This document shows, piece by piece, positions 1 to 7,552 of a stretch of DNA of 17,726 nucleotides. Position 1 is the first letter of the stretch; each line of letters starts with the position of its first letter. A program made the translations under genes and the position numbers. Source of the stretch: Haloferacaceae archaeon (GTDB taxonomy: Archaea; Halobacteriota; Halobacteria; Halobacteriales; Haloferacaceae); contig JAHENP010000003.1 of the NCBI GenBank assembly GCA_018609965.1, forward strand, positions 1 through 17,726. The letters are read 5' to 3'. The notes under the pieces are model-generated. The model had not been told where the DNA came from. It saw only the letters and a list, made by a program, of their open reading frames with translations, and did not search any database.

Positions 1-1104
1 ACGGACGCGGTCGCGACGAACTCCGGGATGGCGGCGATCGACACGATCACGACCGTGTTGGCGCGGGCCGGCGACAACGTTGTCGCGAGTGCGGAGATGT
101 ACGGCGGGACGAGCAGTTACCTCGCACAGACGGCCAGTCGGCGCGGGATCGAACTCCGGACGGTCGAGACGACCGACCCGGCGGCGTACGCCGAGGCGGT
201 CGACGACCGGACGGCGTACGTCCACGTCGAGACCATCGCAAACCCGTCGCTGACCACCCCGCCGTTGTCGGCGGTGGCGGCGGTGGCTCACGACCGCGCC
301 GCGCCGCTCGTCGTCGACAACACGTTCGCGACGCCCGCGTTGTGTCGGCCGATCGAACACGGCGCGGACGTGACCTGGAGCTCGACGACGAAGTGGCTCC
401 ACGGCGCCGGCACCACGATCGGCGGTGTCATCGTCGACGGGGGAACGTTCCCGTGGGACCACTCAGACGCGGACTACACGGAACTGAGCGGCGACAACCC
501 CGCTTTCGGCTTCGATTTCGTCGAGCGGTTCAGTGACACGGCGTTCGCGGAGGTGGCCCGCCACCGCGGGGTGCGGTCGCTGGGGAACGCACAGTCCCCG
601 TTCGACGCCTGGCAGACACTCCAGGGCGTGACGACACTCCCGGTGCGGATGGAACGCCACTGTGAGAACACCCGGATCGTCGCGGAACACCTCCGGGACC
701 ACCCACAGGTCGCGTGGGTGCGCTACCCCGGGTTCACCGACCACCCGACACACGACGCCGCCGCCGAGTATCTCGACGGCGGCGACGACGGGTTCGGCAG
801 TGTCGTCGTGTTCGGCTTGGAGGGTGGGTACGACGCCGGCGTTCGGTTCTGTGAGTCCGTCGAGACGATCTCGTTTCTGGCCAACATCGGCGACGCGCGG
901 TCGTTGGTCGTCCACCCCGCGAGCACGACCCACGCACAGCTCGACGAGGCGGCACAACGCGCCGCCGGCGTGACGCCGGATCTGCTCCGATTTTCCGTCG
1001 GGTTGGAGGACCCCGCGGATCTGATCGCCGACGTGGACCAGGCGATCCAGCAGGCGACGGCAGCCGAGTCGGAGACAACACCGGCAGAGGGTGGTGACTC
1101 GTGA
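1..1104 (+). CDS. metY: O-acetylhomoserine sulfhydrylase / Cys-Met metabolism PLP enzyme, 5' end outside window
   Basis: The reading frame is open from base 1 and begins inside the conserved TNSGMAAI segment, so the N-terminus lies upstream of the window. This is a fold-type I PLP enzyme of the Cys/Met metabolism family. MetY makes homocysteine from O-acetylhomoserine and sulfide in the cytoplasm. Visible landmarks are the PLP-phosphate segment SAEMYGG, the cofactor aspartate in VVDNTFATP, and the Schiff-base lysine in SSTTKWLHG (AAG at 391-393). The C-terminal half has the family motif SLVVHPASTTHAQL. The insert around the lysine (WLHGAGTTIGG) and the MetX neighbour favour MetY over cystathionine gamma-synthase or lyase. 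It overlaps metX by 4 bases (GTGA), implying translational coupling. The acidic tail (ESETTPAEGGDS) is typical of haloarchaea. Confidence 0.93.
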   Translation, partial: TDAVATNSGMAAIDTITTVLARAGDNVVASAEMYGGTSSYLAQTASRRGIELRTVETTDPAAYAEAVDDRTAYVHVETIANPSLTTPPLSAVAAVAHDRAAPLVVDNTFATPALCRPIEHGADVTWSSTTKWLHGAGTTIGGVIVDGGTFPWDHSDADYTELSGDNPAFGFDFVERFSDTAFAEVARHRGVRSLGNAQSPFDAWQTLQGVTTLPVRMERHCENTRIVAEHLRDHPQVAWVRYPGFTDHPTHDAAAEYLDGGDDGFGSVVVFGLEGGYDAGVRFCESVETISFLANIGDARSLVVHPASTTHAQLDEAAQRAAGVTPDLLRFSVGLEDPADLIADVDQAIQQATAAESETTPAEGGDS

Positions 1105-2282
1105 CACGACGCGCCGCGCTTGGCCCGTTCACGTTCGAACACGGCGGCCGCGTGCCGGAGTTGGAGCTAGCATACGAGACGTACGGCCGTTACGACGGCT
1201 CGAACGCGGTGTTGGTGTGTCACGCCCTCACCGGGAGCCACCACGTCCGCACGCCGACGAACGCCGACCCCGGTGGGCCACCCTCCGCGCACGGCTGGTG
1301 GGACGGGGTCGTCGTGCCCGGCGGCCCGGTGGACACGACCGAGCAGTACGTGATCTGTGCGAACGTCCCCGGCTCGTGTCACGGCTCGACGGGGCCGACG
1401 ACCCCGCATCCCGACCGCGAGGGCGTCTGGGGGAGTGGGTTTCCGACCGTGACGATCGGTGACTGGGCGCGCGCACAGCGCCGACTGCTCGATCATCTCG
1501 GCGTCCGGCAGCTGTCGGCGGTCGTCGGCGGCAGTGTCGGCGGGATGAACGCCTTAGAGTGGGCACGCCGGTACCCGGACCGTGTCGACCGCGTGGCGGC
1601 GGTGGCGGCCGGCCCGCGACTCGACGCGGAGATGGTCGCCACCAACAGCGTCGCGCGCCGCGCGATCACCGGCGACCCCGACTGGCAGGGTGGTGACTAC
1701 CACGGCACCGGTCGCCGCCCCACACACGGGCTGGCACAGGCTCGCCGGCTGGGTCACCTCTCCTACCGGTCGAAGGCGTCACTCGACGACCAGTTCGGGC
1801 GCGAGCGAGCCGGTCGGCCGGGGCCGGCGGCGGACCCGACCGCCGACGACGGCAGCTACCGCGCGGTGGCGTCGTATCTCGACTACAACGCCGAGCGGTT
1901 CGCCGAGCGGTTCGACCCCGTCAGCTACCTCTCTCTGCTCCGCGCGATGGAGGAGTGGGAGCTCGCAGGCGGGGCTGGTTCGAACGCGGCCGCGCTGGCC
2001 GACTTCGACGGCGACCTGTTGCTGGTGTCGTACACGGGCGACCGCCACTTCCCGGTCGCGGGCTCGGATGCGGTCGCCGAGGCCGCCCGCGAGGCCGGGG
2101 TCACGGTCACCCACGAGACGGTCGCCTCCGACTACGGCCACGACGCGTTTCTGGCGGAGCAGGCGACGCTCGCGGAGCCGCTGGCGGCGCTGTTGGCCAG
2201 CGGTGAGGCAGTCGAGGGACACGAGCCGTGCGGGCGCGGGCCGTCGAACGCACCCGTCCACGCCGGGCTGTACGGAATCTGA
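1101..2282 (+). CDS. metX: Homoserine O-acetyltransferase (alpha/beta hydrolase fold)
   Basis: This 393-residue protein transfers acetyl from acetyl-CoA to homoserine, supplying the substrate of the adjacent MetY. The oxyanion segment is CHALTGSHH (40-48). The nucleophile elbow is GGSVGGMNALEW with Ser145. The catalytic Asp is probably D314 in YTGDRHFP and the His is H347 in DYGHDAFL, which completes the MetX triad. The family segment NVPGSCHGSTGP (88-99) is intact. Length matches the usual 370-400 residues. GTG 1101 was chosen because the overlap with the metY stop is the standard coupled arrangement and the protein starts directly in the conserved FTFEHGGRVPEL region. The family also includes succinyltransferases, and substrate choice cannot be settled by eye. 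The tail GHEPCGRGPSNAPVHAGLYGI, with one Cys, extends past the catalytic fold and is of unknown importance. Confidence 0.93.
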   Translation: MTRRAALGPFTFEHGGRVPELELAYETYGRYDGSNAVLVCHALTGSHHVRTPTNADPGGPPSAHGWWDGVVVPGGPVDTTEQYVICANVPGSCHGSTGPTTPHPDREGVWGSGFPTVTIGDWARAQRRLLDHLGVRQLSAVVGGSVGGMNALEWARRYPDRVDRVAAVAAGPRLDAEMVATNSVARRAITGDPDWQGGDYHGTGRRPTHGLAQARRLGHLSYRSKASLDDQFGRERAGRPGPAADPTADDGSYRAVASYLDYNAERFAERFDPVSYLSLLRAMEEWELAGGAGSNAAALADFDGDLLLVSYTGDRHFPVAGSDAVAEAAREAGVTVTHETVASDYGHDAFLAEQATLAEPLAALLASGEAVEGHEPCGRGPSNAPVHAGLYGI

Positions 2283-2361
2283 GACGAGAGAATGCATATT
2301 TGCCGTCCGATTTCAATCCATTCGTAGTTGATTGGCAGTCTGATCCACCTCCCCCAAACGA

Positions 2362-2394
2362 TATAAATTAGGGGTGTCTATGACTACTTAGACA
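2362..2394 (+). promoter_or_regulatory. TATA box and inverted-repeat operator candidate of the toxin-antitoxin module
   Basis: TATAAA at 2362-2367 lies about 28 bases before the ATG at 2395, so the transcript would be nearly leaderless. Between them is a perfect inverted repeat, TGTCTA (2375-2380), 8-base spacer, TAGACA (2389-2394), ending exactly at the start codon and covering the predicted transcription start. Position and symmetry suggest autoregulation by the antitoxin or toxin-antitoxin complex; that is inference. The rest of 2283-2361 shows nothing recognisable. Confidence 0.6.
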
Positions 2395-2673
2395 ATGTCA
2401 CTCGCTCGTGATCGCGTTTCTCGTCGTGAGGGGGTCAAGAGTGGCCGACCCACTGTTCGTGACTCCAAAGTCACGGTTCTGCAAGCAGTGGACCTCGCCG
2501 ACGAGGGTCTCTCACCCGAGCGCATTGCCGAGGAATTCTACGACATTCCCTCGACAGCAGCCGTCAAAGACGCTATCGAGTGGGCTGAAGAGAACCCCGA
2601 CAGGGTCTCGGAACTCCGACAGCGTCGTGCAGATGCCGACGAGCGACTACGGGAAGTTGCGATCGACATCTGA
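2395..2673 (+). CDS. DUF433 family antitoxin
   Basis: This 92-residue protein matches the DUF433 (VapB-like) pattern: SGRPTVRDSKVTVLQAVDL (16-34), then a winged-helix-like part GLSPERIAEEFYDIPSTAAVKDAIEWAEENP (38-68) and a charged helical tail (70-88). DUF433 proteins usually act as antitoxins for PIN-like toxins and bind their own promoter. ATG 2395 is preceded at the right distance by a TATA box and directly by an inverted repeat. The toxin gene starts on the base after this stop codon, so the two form one transcript. The module is visibly less GC-rich than metX upstream and ltaE downstream, consistent with acquisition as a mobile cassette. An overlapping frame from 2408 (89 aa) lacks family features. 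Confidence 0.85.
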   Translation: MSLARDRVSRREGVKSGRPTVRDSKVTVLQAVDLADEGLSPERIAEEFYDIPSTAAVKDAIEWAEENPDRVSELRQRRADADERLREVAIDI

Positions 2674-3159
2674 ATGAAACTTCCGGCGGGTGATCGACCT
2701 GCTCTCACCGAGTCGACGAACCCAGGCACTGTTTCGGAGCGAATCACCGAGTCGACGATACCACATCTTCCTCGGGAGGCTATTATCCTCGACGAAGATG
2801 TGAACTCAAAACAGTTTATCAGGGAACTACGCAGTCGACAGTTGACCTACAGCGACGGTCGTCCTGGGCTAGGAAAGTTCAATCGTATTCAAATTGTTGC
2901 GGCCGCTCACCTGTTCGAAACGACAGAAGACAAACCGTTGTTGAACTGGTGTGAGATGCACGGCTACCTACTGGTAACCGGGAACAGAGAGGACTTTGTC
3001 GAACTCGGCAACACCACTACACACAGTGGAATCCTGATCGTTGCAGACAAGACCGGTCTCGTCAACAGAGCGACTGCGTACGGCAACGAGTTCGAGCGGA
3101 TCTTCGACAACTTGTCCAAGTCACAGATTCGGAACCAGATCGTACGTGTCGCTCCGTAG
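2674..3159 (+). CDS. DUF5615-like PIN-domain toxin with an N-terminal extension
   Basis: This 161-residue partner of the DUF433 antitoxin resembles the PIN-like DUF5615 group, putative RNases. Candidate metal-binding acids are D40/D42 in ILDEDVN, D86 in EDKPLLNWC, and D107 in YLLVTGNREDFVEL, followed by the usual SGILIVAD strand (118-125). The ATG directly follows the antitoxin TGA, and no other ATG, GTG or TTG start is evident before the PIN core. About 36 residues precede the core, where DUF5615 proteins normally begin within a few residues of the first Asp. This extension holds two copies of TEST 13 residues apart, encoded by a 15-base direct repeat at 2705-2719 and 2744-2758. The region between D42 and D86 is longer than usual for the family as I remember it. 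Ribonuclease activity is inferred from the family. Confidence 0.75.
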   Translation: MKLPAGDRPALTESTNPGTVSERITESTIPHLPREAIILDEDVNSKQFIRELRSRQLTYSDGRPGLGKFNRIQIVAAAHLFETTEDKPLLNWCEMHGYLLVTGNREDFVELGNTTTHSGILIVADKTGLVNRATAYGNEFERIFDNLSKSQIRNQIVRVAP

Positions 3160-3164
3160 CCTCC

Positions 3165-4193
3165 TCAGCGCAGCTCTTCCGCGACAGCGGCGATCCGGTC
3201 GACCGCCTCGTCGATGTCACGCTCGTCGACATCCAGGTGTGTACACAGCCGGCAGGTGTGGTCGTCGAACGCCGAGAACGCCACGTCACGCTCGCCACAC
3301 GCGTCGGCAAACGTCTCGCCGGTGACACCCAGCCCGTCGGTGTGGACTATCACGAGGTTGGTGTCCGGGTTCGGTGCGGCGAGACCGGCGATGTCGTCCA
3401 GCTCCGCCGCGAGCCGTTCGGCGTTGGCGTGGTCCTCGGCGAGTCGGTCGATGTTCTCCAACGCGTCGAGTGCCGGCGCGGCGACGACCCCGGCCTGTCG
3501 CATCCCGCCGCCGAACAGCTTCCGGACCCGCCGGGCGCCCGCGACGAACTCCTCGGGGCCGACGACGACGGAGCCGACCGGCGCGCCCAACCCCTTCGAG
3601 AGACAGAACATCGCGGTGTCGACCCGGTCGAGCATCTCGGCGGGGTCGGTGTCGAGCGCGACACAGGCGTTCGGGAGCCGTGCGCCGTCGAGATGGACCG
3701 GCACGCCCAGGTCGTGGGCCGCATCGGCGGCGACGTCGACATGTTCCTTCGGTACCGCCACCCCACCGCGGGAGTTGTGGGTGTTCTCCAACGTCACCAG
3801 CCCCGTCCCGGGCCGGTGGAGATCCTCGGCGACGTACCCCTCGCGGATCTGTGCGGGGGTCGGCACCGCGCGGTCACCGGCGTCGACGATCCGTGGTTGG
3901 ACGCTCGACAGCTGAGGAATCCCGCCGAGCTCCCACTTGTAGACGTGCGCCTGTTCGTCACACAACAGCTCCTGGCCACGCTCGGTGTGGGTGCGGATCG
4001 CCGCCTGGTTCCCCATTGTTCCCGTCGGGACGAACACCGCGGCCTCCGTGCCGGCCAACGCCGCGGCACGCGACTCCAGTTCGTTCACCGTCGGGTCGTC
4101 TCGGTAGACGTCGTCGCCGACCGGTGCCTCCGCGGCCGACTCCCGCATCTCCGCGGACGGTCGTGTCACTGTGTCGGAACGCAGGTCGATCAC
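3165..4193 (-). CDS. ltaE: Low-specificity L-threonine aldolase
   Basis: A PLP enzyme of fold type I that cleaves L-threonine/allo-threonine to glycine and acetaldehyde in the cytoplasm. The N-terminus [12 protein letters not shown] and the next block [15 protein letters not shown] are hallmark segments. Other family motifs are [10 protein letters not shown], the [10 protein letters not shown] loop, the PLP aspartate in [11 protein letters not shown], and the lysine in [13 protein letters not shown] (K200 from this start). Start choice: GTG at 4193 puts IDLRSDTVT at the N-terminus as in homologues and has GGAG 6 bases upstream. GTG 4205 is an in-frame alternative adding four residues. The open frame runs on to 4250 through a G11/C11 tract and is probably untranslated there. 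The gene is convergent with the toxin gene, 5 bases apart, and divergent from the kinase operon. Confidence 0.93.
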   Translation of the reverse strand: MIDLRSDTVTRPSAEMRESAAEAPVGDDVYRDDPTVNELESRAAALAGTEAAVFVPTGTMGNQAAIRTHTERGQELLCDEQAHVYKWELGGIPQLSSVQPRIVDAGDRAVPTPAQIREGYVAEDLHRPGTGLVTLENTHNSRGGVAVPKEHVDVAADAAHDLGVPVHLDGARLPNACVALDTDPAEMLDRVDTAMFCLSKGLGAPVGSVVVGPEEFVAGARRVRKLFGGGMRQAGVVAAPALDALENIDRLAEDHANAERLAAELDDIAGLAAPNPDTNLVIVHTDGLGVTGETFADACGERDVAFSAFDDHTCRLCTHLDVDERDIDEAVDRIAAVAEELR

Positions 4194-4292
4194 GTTCTGC
4201 TCCACGAGGTGGACGGTGAAATACCGCCCGGTCGGGGGGGGGGGACCCACCCGTCGGCCCGCCCACCCAGGTCGTCGATGGCAGTACCAACC

Positions 4293-4312
4293 TTATTTAT
4301 CACTCGGAGTGA
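4293..4312. promoter_or_regulatory. Shared divergent promoter with adjoining palindrome (ltaE / kinase operon)
   Basis: TTATTTAT at 4293-4300 can be read as an archaeal TATA box on either strand. On the plus strand it is about 50 bases before the kinase ATG (4349); on the minus strand it is about 90 bases before ltaE. It is abutted by a near-perfect palindrome, TCACTC-G-GAGTGA (4300-4312), and a further GAGTG half-site lies at 4319-4323. A repressor bound here would occlude the plus-strand start region. TATA function is inferred from AT content and position. Confidence 0.5.
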
Positions 4313-4348
4313 ACAGTTGAGTGGCGAGGTACCGGGGCACACGGACCG

Positions 4349-5524
4349 ATGCAACCCACACACTTGACGGGACGGCGGTTGGCAACCGTCGCGGTCGTCG
4401 CCGGCGTCGGTGTCACGATGGCCACGACCGTGCGACCGTTCGGGAGCGCCGCGGTCGTGGCCGCGATCACCGGGCTCGCGGCGGTGTTGTGGCGGAGCCA
4501 ACGAGGGTGGCTCCGCCGTCGCGTCGCCGCAGTGTCGCTGACGACAGTCACGGCACTGACGGCCGCCGGTTGGGGTGCCGTCGCCGGCGACACGGTCGGC
4601 ACCGGCGGCGACGCGGTCGGCACGGCCGTCACGCTGTGTGCTGGCGTTGCGGTCGTCGCCGGCGCGAGCGCGGGGTACCACGAGACCAGAACGGACGCTC
4701 CCGCACCCAACAGGACGGCGTCTCCTCCGACCCCCACTGCGCAGTCATCGGGCGGGTCGGCACCGACGACGAACGGAGACGGACAAACGACTGGAGTGAC
4801 GGACGGAGACGGCCAGACGACCAGACGCTCGACGGGTGGCGGGCAGACCACCGAGACGCCGGGGCGGGCAGACGACGTGGCCGGTCGGGTGGCAGAGCAG
4901 AAACGAGCGTTCTACTTCCGCAACAACCTCCTCCGGCACCACGTGCTCAACGGGCTGAACGTCGTTGACGGCTACGGCGAGCGGTTGGCCGCCGGCGAGG
5001 CCGACCCGGAACGGGCGACGACGGTGATCCGTGACCGGATCGCGACCACGACGACCGTCGTGGGTAACGTTCGTGCCGTCGCGGATGTCTTTGCCGGTGA
5101 TCCGGACCCGACGGTCGCGGACGCCGCCGGCGTCGCACGGCGCGTCCGAGACCGCGCGACCGACGCCCACCCGAGGGCGACGGTGACGGTCGACGCTCCC
5201 GAGACCGCCCAGGTGTGGTGTGCGGCCGGCGGTGACGCCGTTGTCTGGGAGTTCGTCGAGAACGTGATCGTCCACAACGACGCAGGCGCTCGGGTTCACC
5301 TGGCTGTCGTCGAGACGGACGACGCGGTCTGGCTCCACGTCGCGGACGACGGGCCGGGGATCGACGGCGACAGTGTGATTCCGGCCGTCGTCGACTGCGG
5401 TGGTGTCTGTGTCAGTCTCCGGTTCCGCCCGGCCGAGCGACACCAGCCGTCGACGCCCGCGGTCGACCGCGCCGTCGAACACGTCCTCGACCGCCCACAC
5501 GGTAGCGGAGGTGACGACCGGTGA
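4349..5524 (+). CDS. Membrane sensor histidine kinase with degenerate ATP-binding domain
   Basis: This 391-residue protein has four hydrophobic segments (about 11-27, 33-48, 58-80, 92-109) and a Gly/Thr-rich linker (112-175) containing three 10-residue repeats built on GDGQTT. A dimerisation/phosphoacceptor helix follows: RNNLLRHHVLNGLNVVDGYG (191-210), with H197 the likely phospho-His. The HATPase part has an N-box-like EFVENVIVHND (N305) and a G1 box DDGPGI (333-338). The usual F and G2 boxes (GxGLGL-like) are missing: after G1 the chain runs through AVVDCGGVCVSLRF and ends. Reading the other frames of 5370-5524 does not restore them, so this looks like degeneration, not a recent frameshift. 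It is coupled to the next kinase by a GTGA overlap. It may act as a sensor partner and not as a full kinase (inference). Confidence 0.75.
   Translation: MQPTHLTGRRLATVAVVAGVGVTMATTVRPFGSAAVVAAITGLAAVLWRSQRGWLRRRVAAVSLTTVTALTAAGWGAVAGDTVGTGGDAVGTAVTLCAGVAVVAGASAGYHETRTDAPAPNRTASPPTPTAQSSGGSAPTTNGDGQTTGVTDGDGQTTRRSTGGGQTTETPGRADDVAGRVAEQKRAFYFRNNLLRHHVLNGLNVVDGYGERLAAGEADPERATTVIRDRIATTTTVVGNVRAVADVFAGDPDPTVADAAGVARRVRDRATDAHPRATVTVDAPETAQVWCAAGGDAVVWEFVENVIVHNDAGARVHLAVVETDDAVWLHVADDGPGIDGDSVIPAVVDCGGVCVSLRFRPAERHQPSTPAVDRAVEHVLDRPHGSGGDDR
4769..4858 (+). repeat. In-frame 30-base repeats in the kinase linker
   Basis: Three imperfect 30-base units encode TNGDGQTTGV, TDGDGQTTRR and STGGGQTTET, residues 141-170 of the membrane kinase. 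They lie in the low-complexity linker between the last membrane helix and the phosphoacceptor helix, where length changes should be tolerated. Confidence 0.7.
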
Positions 5525-6684
5525 CAGACGACGGCCTCGACGACCGACTGCGTGCGCTCCACGCCGCCACCCGGGAGTTGGTCCGTGCGGGCGACACGGT
5601 CGGGGTGTGTGAGGTGGCCGCCGAGCAGGCGGAGGCGGTGTTAGGGTTCGAACTCAACACGGTCCGGCTGTACGACGAGTCGACGGAGACGTTGGAGCCG
5701 GCGGCGGTGTCGCCGGGGGTCGAGGAACTGCTGGGTGAACGATCCGCCTACAGCCGTGGTGAGTCGGTCCAGTGGGAGGCGTTGGAGACCGACGAGGTGT
5801 TGACGTACCCGGACGTGACGGAGATTGACGACGATGTCGACCGGATGGACTCGGGGAGTCTCCTCGTCGCGCCGTTGGACGGACGTGGGGTGTTGACCGT
5901 CGGGACGCGGTCGACCGACGACATCTCGGCGGCCGACGAGGAGTTGCTGGGTGTGTTCACCGCCAACGTCGCCGCGGCGCTCGACCGTGCCGAGCGGGGG
6001 GAGCGACTCCGCCGCCGGACGGCCGAGCTGGCCCGCCAGAACGACCGGTTAGAGGAGTTCGCCGGGATCATCGGCCACGACCTCCGCAGCCCGCTCAACA
6101 CCGCCCGCGGCCGGCTCCAACTCGCAACGGAACGGGACGACCCCTCGGATCTGGCGGCCGTCGACGACGCGCTCGGACGGATGGAAGCGTTGATCGACCG
6201 ACTGTTAACGTTGGCGCGCAACGGCAAACCCGTGGAGGCGACCGCGCCCGCTTCCGTCGCGGAGGTGGCACAGGCGGCCTGGGAGACCTCCGCGACGGCC
6301 GAGGCGACGTTGTCGGTCGACACGGAGTTGGTCGTCGACGCCGACCGAGAACGACTGCGGACACTGTTCGAGAACCTGTTCCGCAACGCCGTCGACCACG
6401 GCGGACCGGGCGTGTCGGTCGCCGTCGGCGAGTTGGACGACCAACCGGGGTTCTCCGTCGCCGACGACGGCCCGGGGCTCCCGACGGACGCCGGTGACGC
6501 CGTCTTCCGGCGGGGGTTCACCACCGACAAGGACGGCACCGGGTTCGGGCTCTCGATCGTCACGGAAATTGTCGACGCACACGGCTGGACGATCCGCCCC
6601 GTCGAGTCCGGCGAGCCGTTTCCGGACGGGGGCGCCCGTTTCGAGATCGTGACGACACCCGAGTTTCCGGTCGTCGACGACTGA
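5521..6684 (+). CDS. Soluble GAF-HisKA-HATPase sensor histidine kinase
   Basis: This 387-residue cytoplasmic kinase has no membrane segment. A GAF-type sensor domain (about 20-155) includes FELNTVRLYDEST and LLVAPLDGRGVLTVG, and ends with the helix ISAADEELLGVFTANVAAALDRAE. HisKA follows, with H-box GIIGHDLRSPLN (H186). The HATPase_c domain is complete: N-box NLFRNAVDHGG (N289), G1 DDGPGL (315-320), F-box-like FRRGFTT and G2 GTGFGL (339-344). GTG 5521 overlaps the TGA of the upstream kinase by 4 bases, so both are probably translated together. No response regulator is adjacent, so the partner must be elsewhere or the output is atypical. The GAF ligand is unknown. All catalytic boxes are present, unlike in its upstream neighbour. 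Confidence 0.92.
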   Translation: MTDDGLDDRLRALHAATRELVRAGDTVGVCEVAAEQAEAVLGFELNTVRLYDESTETLEPAAVSPGVEELLGERSAYSRGESVQWEALETDEVLTYPDVTEIDDDVDRMDSGSLLVAPLDGRGVLTVGTRSTDDISAADEELLGVFTANVAAALDRAERGERLRRRTAELARQNDRLEEFAGIIGHDLRSPLNTARGRLQLATERDDPSDLAAVDDALGRMEALIDRLLTLARNGKPVEATAPASVAEVAQAAWETSATAEATLSVDTELVVDADRERLRTLFENLFRNAVDHGGPGVSVAVGELDDQPGFSVADDGPGLPTDAGDAVFRRGFTTDKDGTGFGLSIVTEIVDAHGWTIRPVESGEPFPDGGARFEIVTTPEFPVVDD

Positions 6685-6755
6685 CTCCCACGGACAACTC
6701 TCTCGGTGTGGCTCTCACGTCAGATCAGCGACGCGACACCGCCGACGTCGTTGAG

Positions 6756-7493
6756 TCAGTGGGTCGGCGCCGGCTCCGGATCGGTCGGTGGTCGTTCGTG
6801 CGGGCGGTCGGTCGGCACCCAGACCGTGTCGACGCCGGCGCGGTGGCCGGCGACCACGTCGGCCGCGTGGTCGTTGCCGATGAACACTGCCCACGAGAGA
6901 TCGCCGTTGAGGGTCGACGAGCCGCCGTCGACTACTGACGGGCCGGCGTCGAGTGTCGACTGGCCAGCGTCGAGTGTCGACACCGCTCGCCGGATCGGCG
7001 CCGGGTCCGGCTTCGCGGGCACGTCGCCGGACGGGGAACAGAAGACGGTCGCGTCGAAGGCGTCCGCGATCCCGAGCGTCGCCAGTTTCGCCCGCTGTGT
7101 CGACTCCGGGCCGTTGGTGACGAGCCCGACCCCACCCGGACACCGGTCGCGAACGGCCGCCAACGCCGATTCGGCACCGTCACGGAACACCACGTCGCCG
7201 GGGTCGTTCACCGTCGCCGTCACACGGCCGAGTTCGGCGAGCAGGTCTGCGTCGTCCTCGGAGTCGAGCCGGCAGTCGATCCGCTCGACGACCGCACGGT
7301 AGAGGTGTTCGAAGAACTCCGCGCGGGAGGTCGGCGTCTCGATGGCCTCGTCGGGCGTCGCGCGGAGGTGCGCGGGAGTCCACGGGAGCCGTACGCCGAC
7401 GCGGTCGGCGACCCGGCGTTGAATCTCGGCGTCCGACAGCCGCGAGACACACAGCGTCCCGTCGAGGTCGAACACGACGGCGTCGTAGCTCAC
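6756..7493 (-). CDS. HAD-superfamily hydrolase (phosphatase-like)
   Basis: This 245-residue protein starts at GTG 7493, giving the N-terminus SYDAVVFDLDGTL typical of the family; the open frame extends to 7547 but adds a non-conserved segment. HAD motif I is DLDGT (nucleophile D9, acid D11), motif II is LVTNGPES (T126), motif III is PAKPDP (K161), and motif IV is FIGNDHAADV (D208). The helical cap lies between motifs I and II, as in haloacid dehalogenase/phosphoglycolate phosphatase types. Substrate is unknown. Between motifs III and IV (172-197) sits a run of 7-residue repeats (STLDAGQ, STLDAGP and variants), encoded by 21-base tandem repeats; I do not expect this insert in relatives. The gene is convergent with the GAF kinase and divergent from the CBS gene. 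Confidence 0.9.
   Translation of the reverse strand: MSYDAVVFDLDGTLCVSRLSDAEIQRRVADRVGVRLPWTPAHLRATPDEAIETPTSRAEFFEHLYRAVVERIDCRLDSEDDADLLAELGRVTATVNDPGDVVFRDGAESALAAVRDRCPGGVGLVTNGPESTQRAKLATLGIADAFDATVFCSPSGDVPAKPDPAPIRRAVSTLDAGQSTLDAGPSVVDGGSSTLNGDLSWAVFIGNDHAADVVAGHRAGVDTVWVPTDRPHERPPTDPEPAPTH
6898..6981. repeat. 21-base tandem repeat inside the HAD gene
   Basis: Units at 6940-6960 and 6961-6981 match at 19 of 21 bases. The preceding unit (6919-6939) matches at about 15 of 21, and 6898-6918 is a weaker fourth copy. Every unit is a whole number of codons, so the HAD frame is kept. Counts are by hand. Confidence 0.75.
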
Positions 7494-7500
7494 GCCGGCC

Positions 7501-7551
7501 GTGTGGCACGCCACACACAAACTCTTTCGGCAGTCGTGTCGAACCACGTGG
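7501..7551. promoter_or_regulatory. Two palindromes in the HAD/CBS divergent intergenic region
   Basis: The 59-base gap between the two divergent starts contains GTGTGGC-AC-GCCACAC (7501-7516), a perfect 7-base-arm inverted repeat 8 bases from the HAD start. It also contains CCACGTGG (7544-7551), one base before the CBS-protein GTG. No convincing TATA box is visible. These are candidate binding sites for a regulator of one or both genes. Confidence 0.4.
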
Positions 7552-7552
7552 T

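Noticed and set aside
3237-4367. 376-residue plus-strand open frame opposite ltaE
   Set aside because: It is antisense to a complete threonine aldolase with all family motifs; its Arg/Gly/Val-rich composition is typical of shadows.
5370-5524. Possible frameshift hiding the G2 box of the membrane kinase
   Set aside because: The other two plus-strand frames of this stretch contain no GxGxG lid or F-box-like sequence, so simple frame correction does not restore it.
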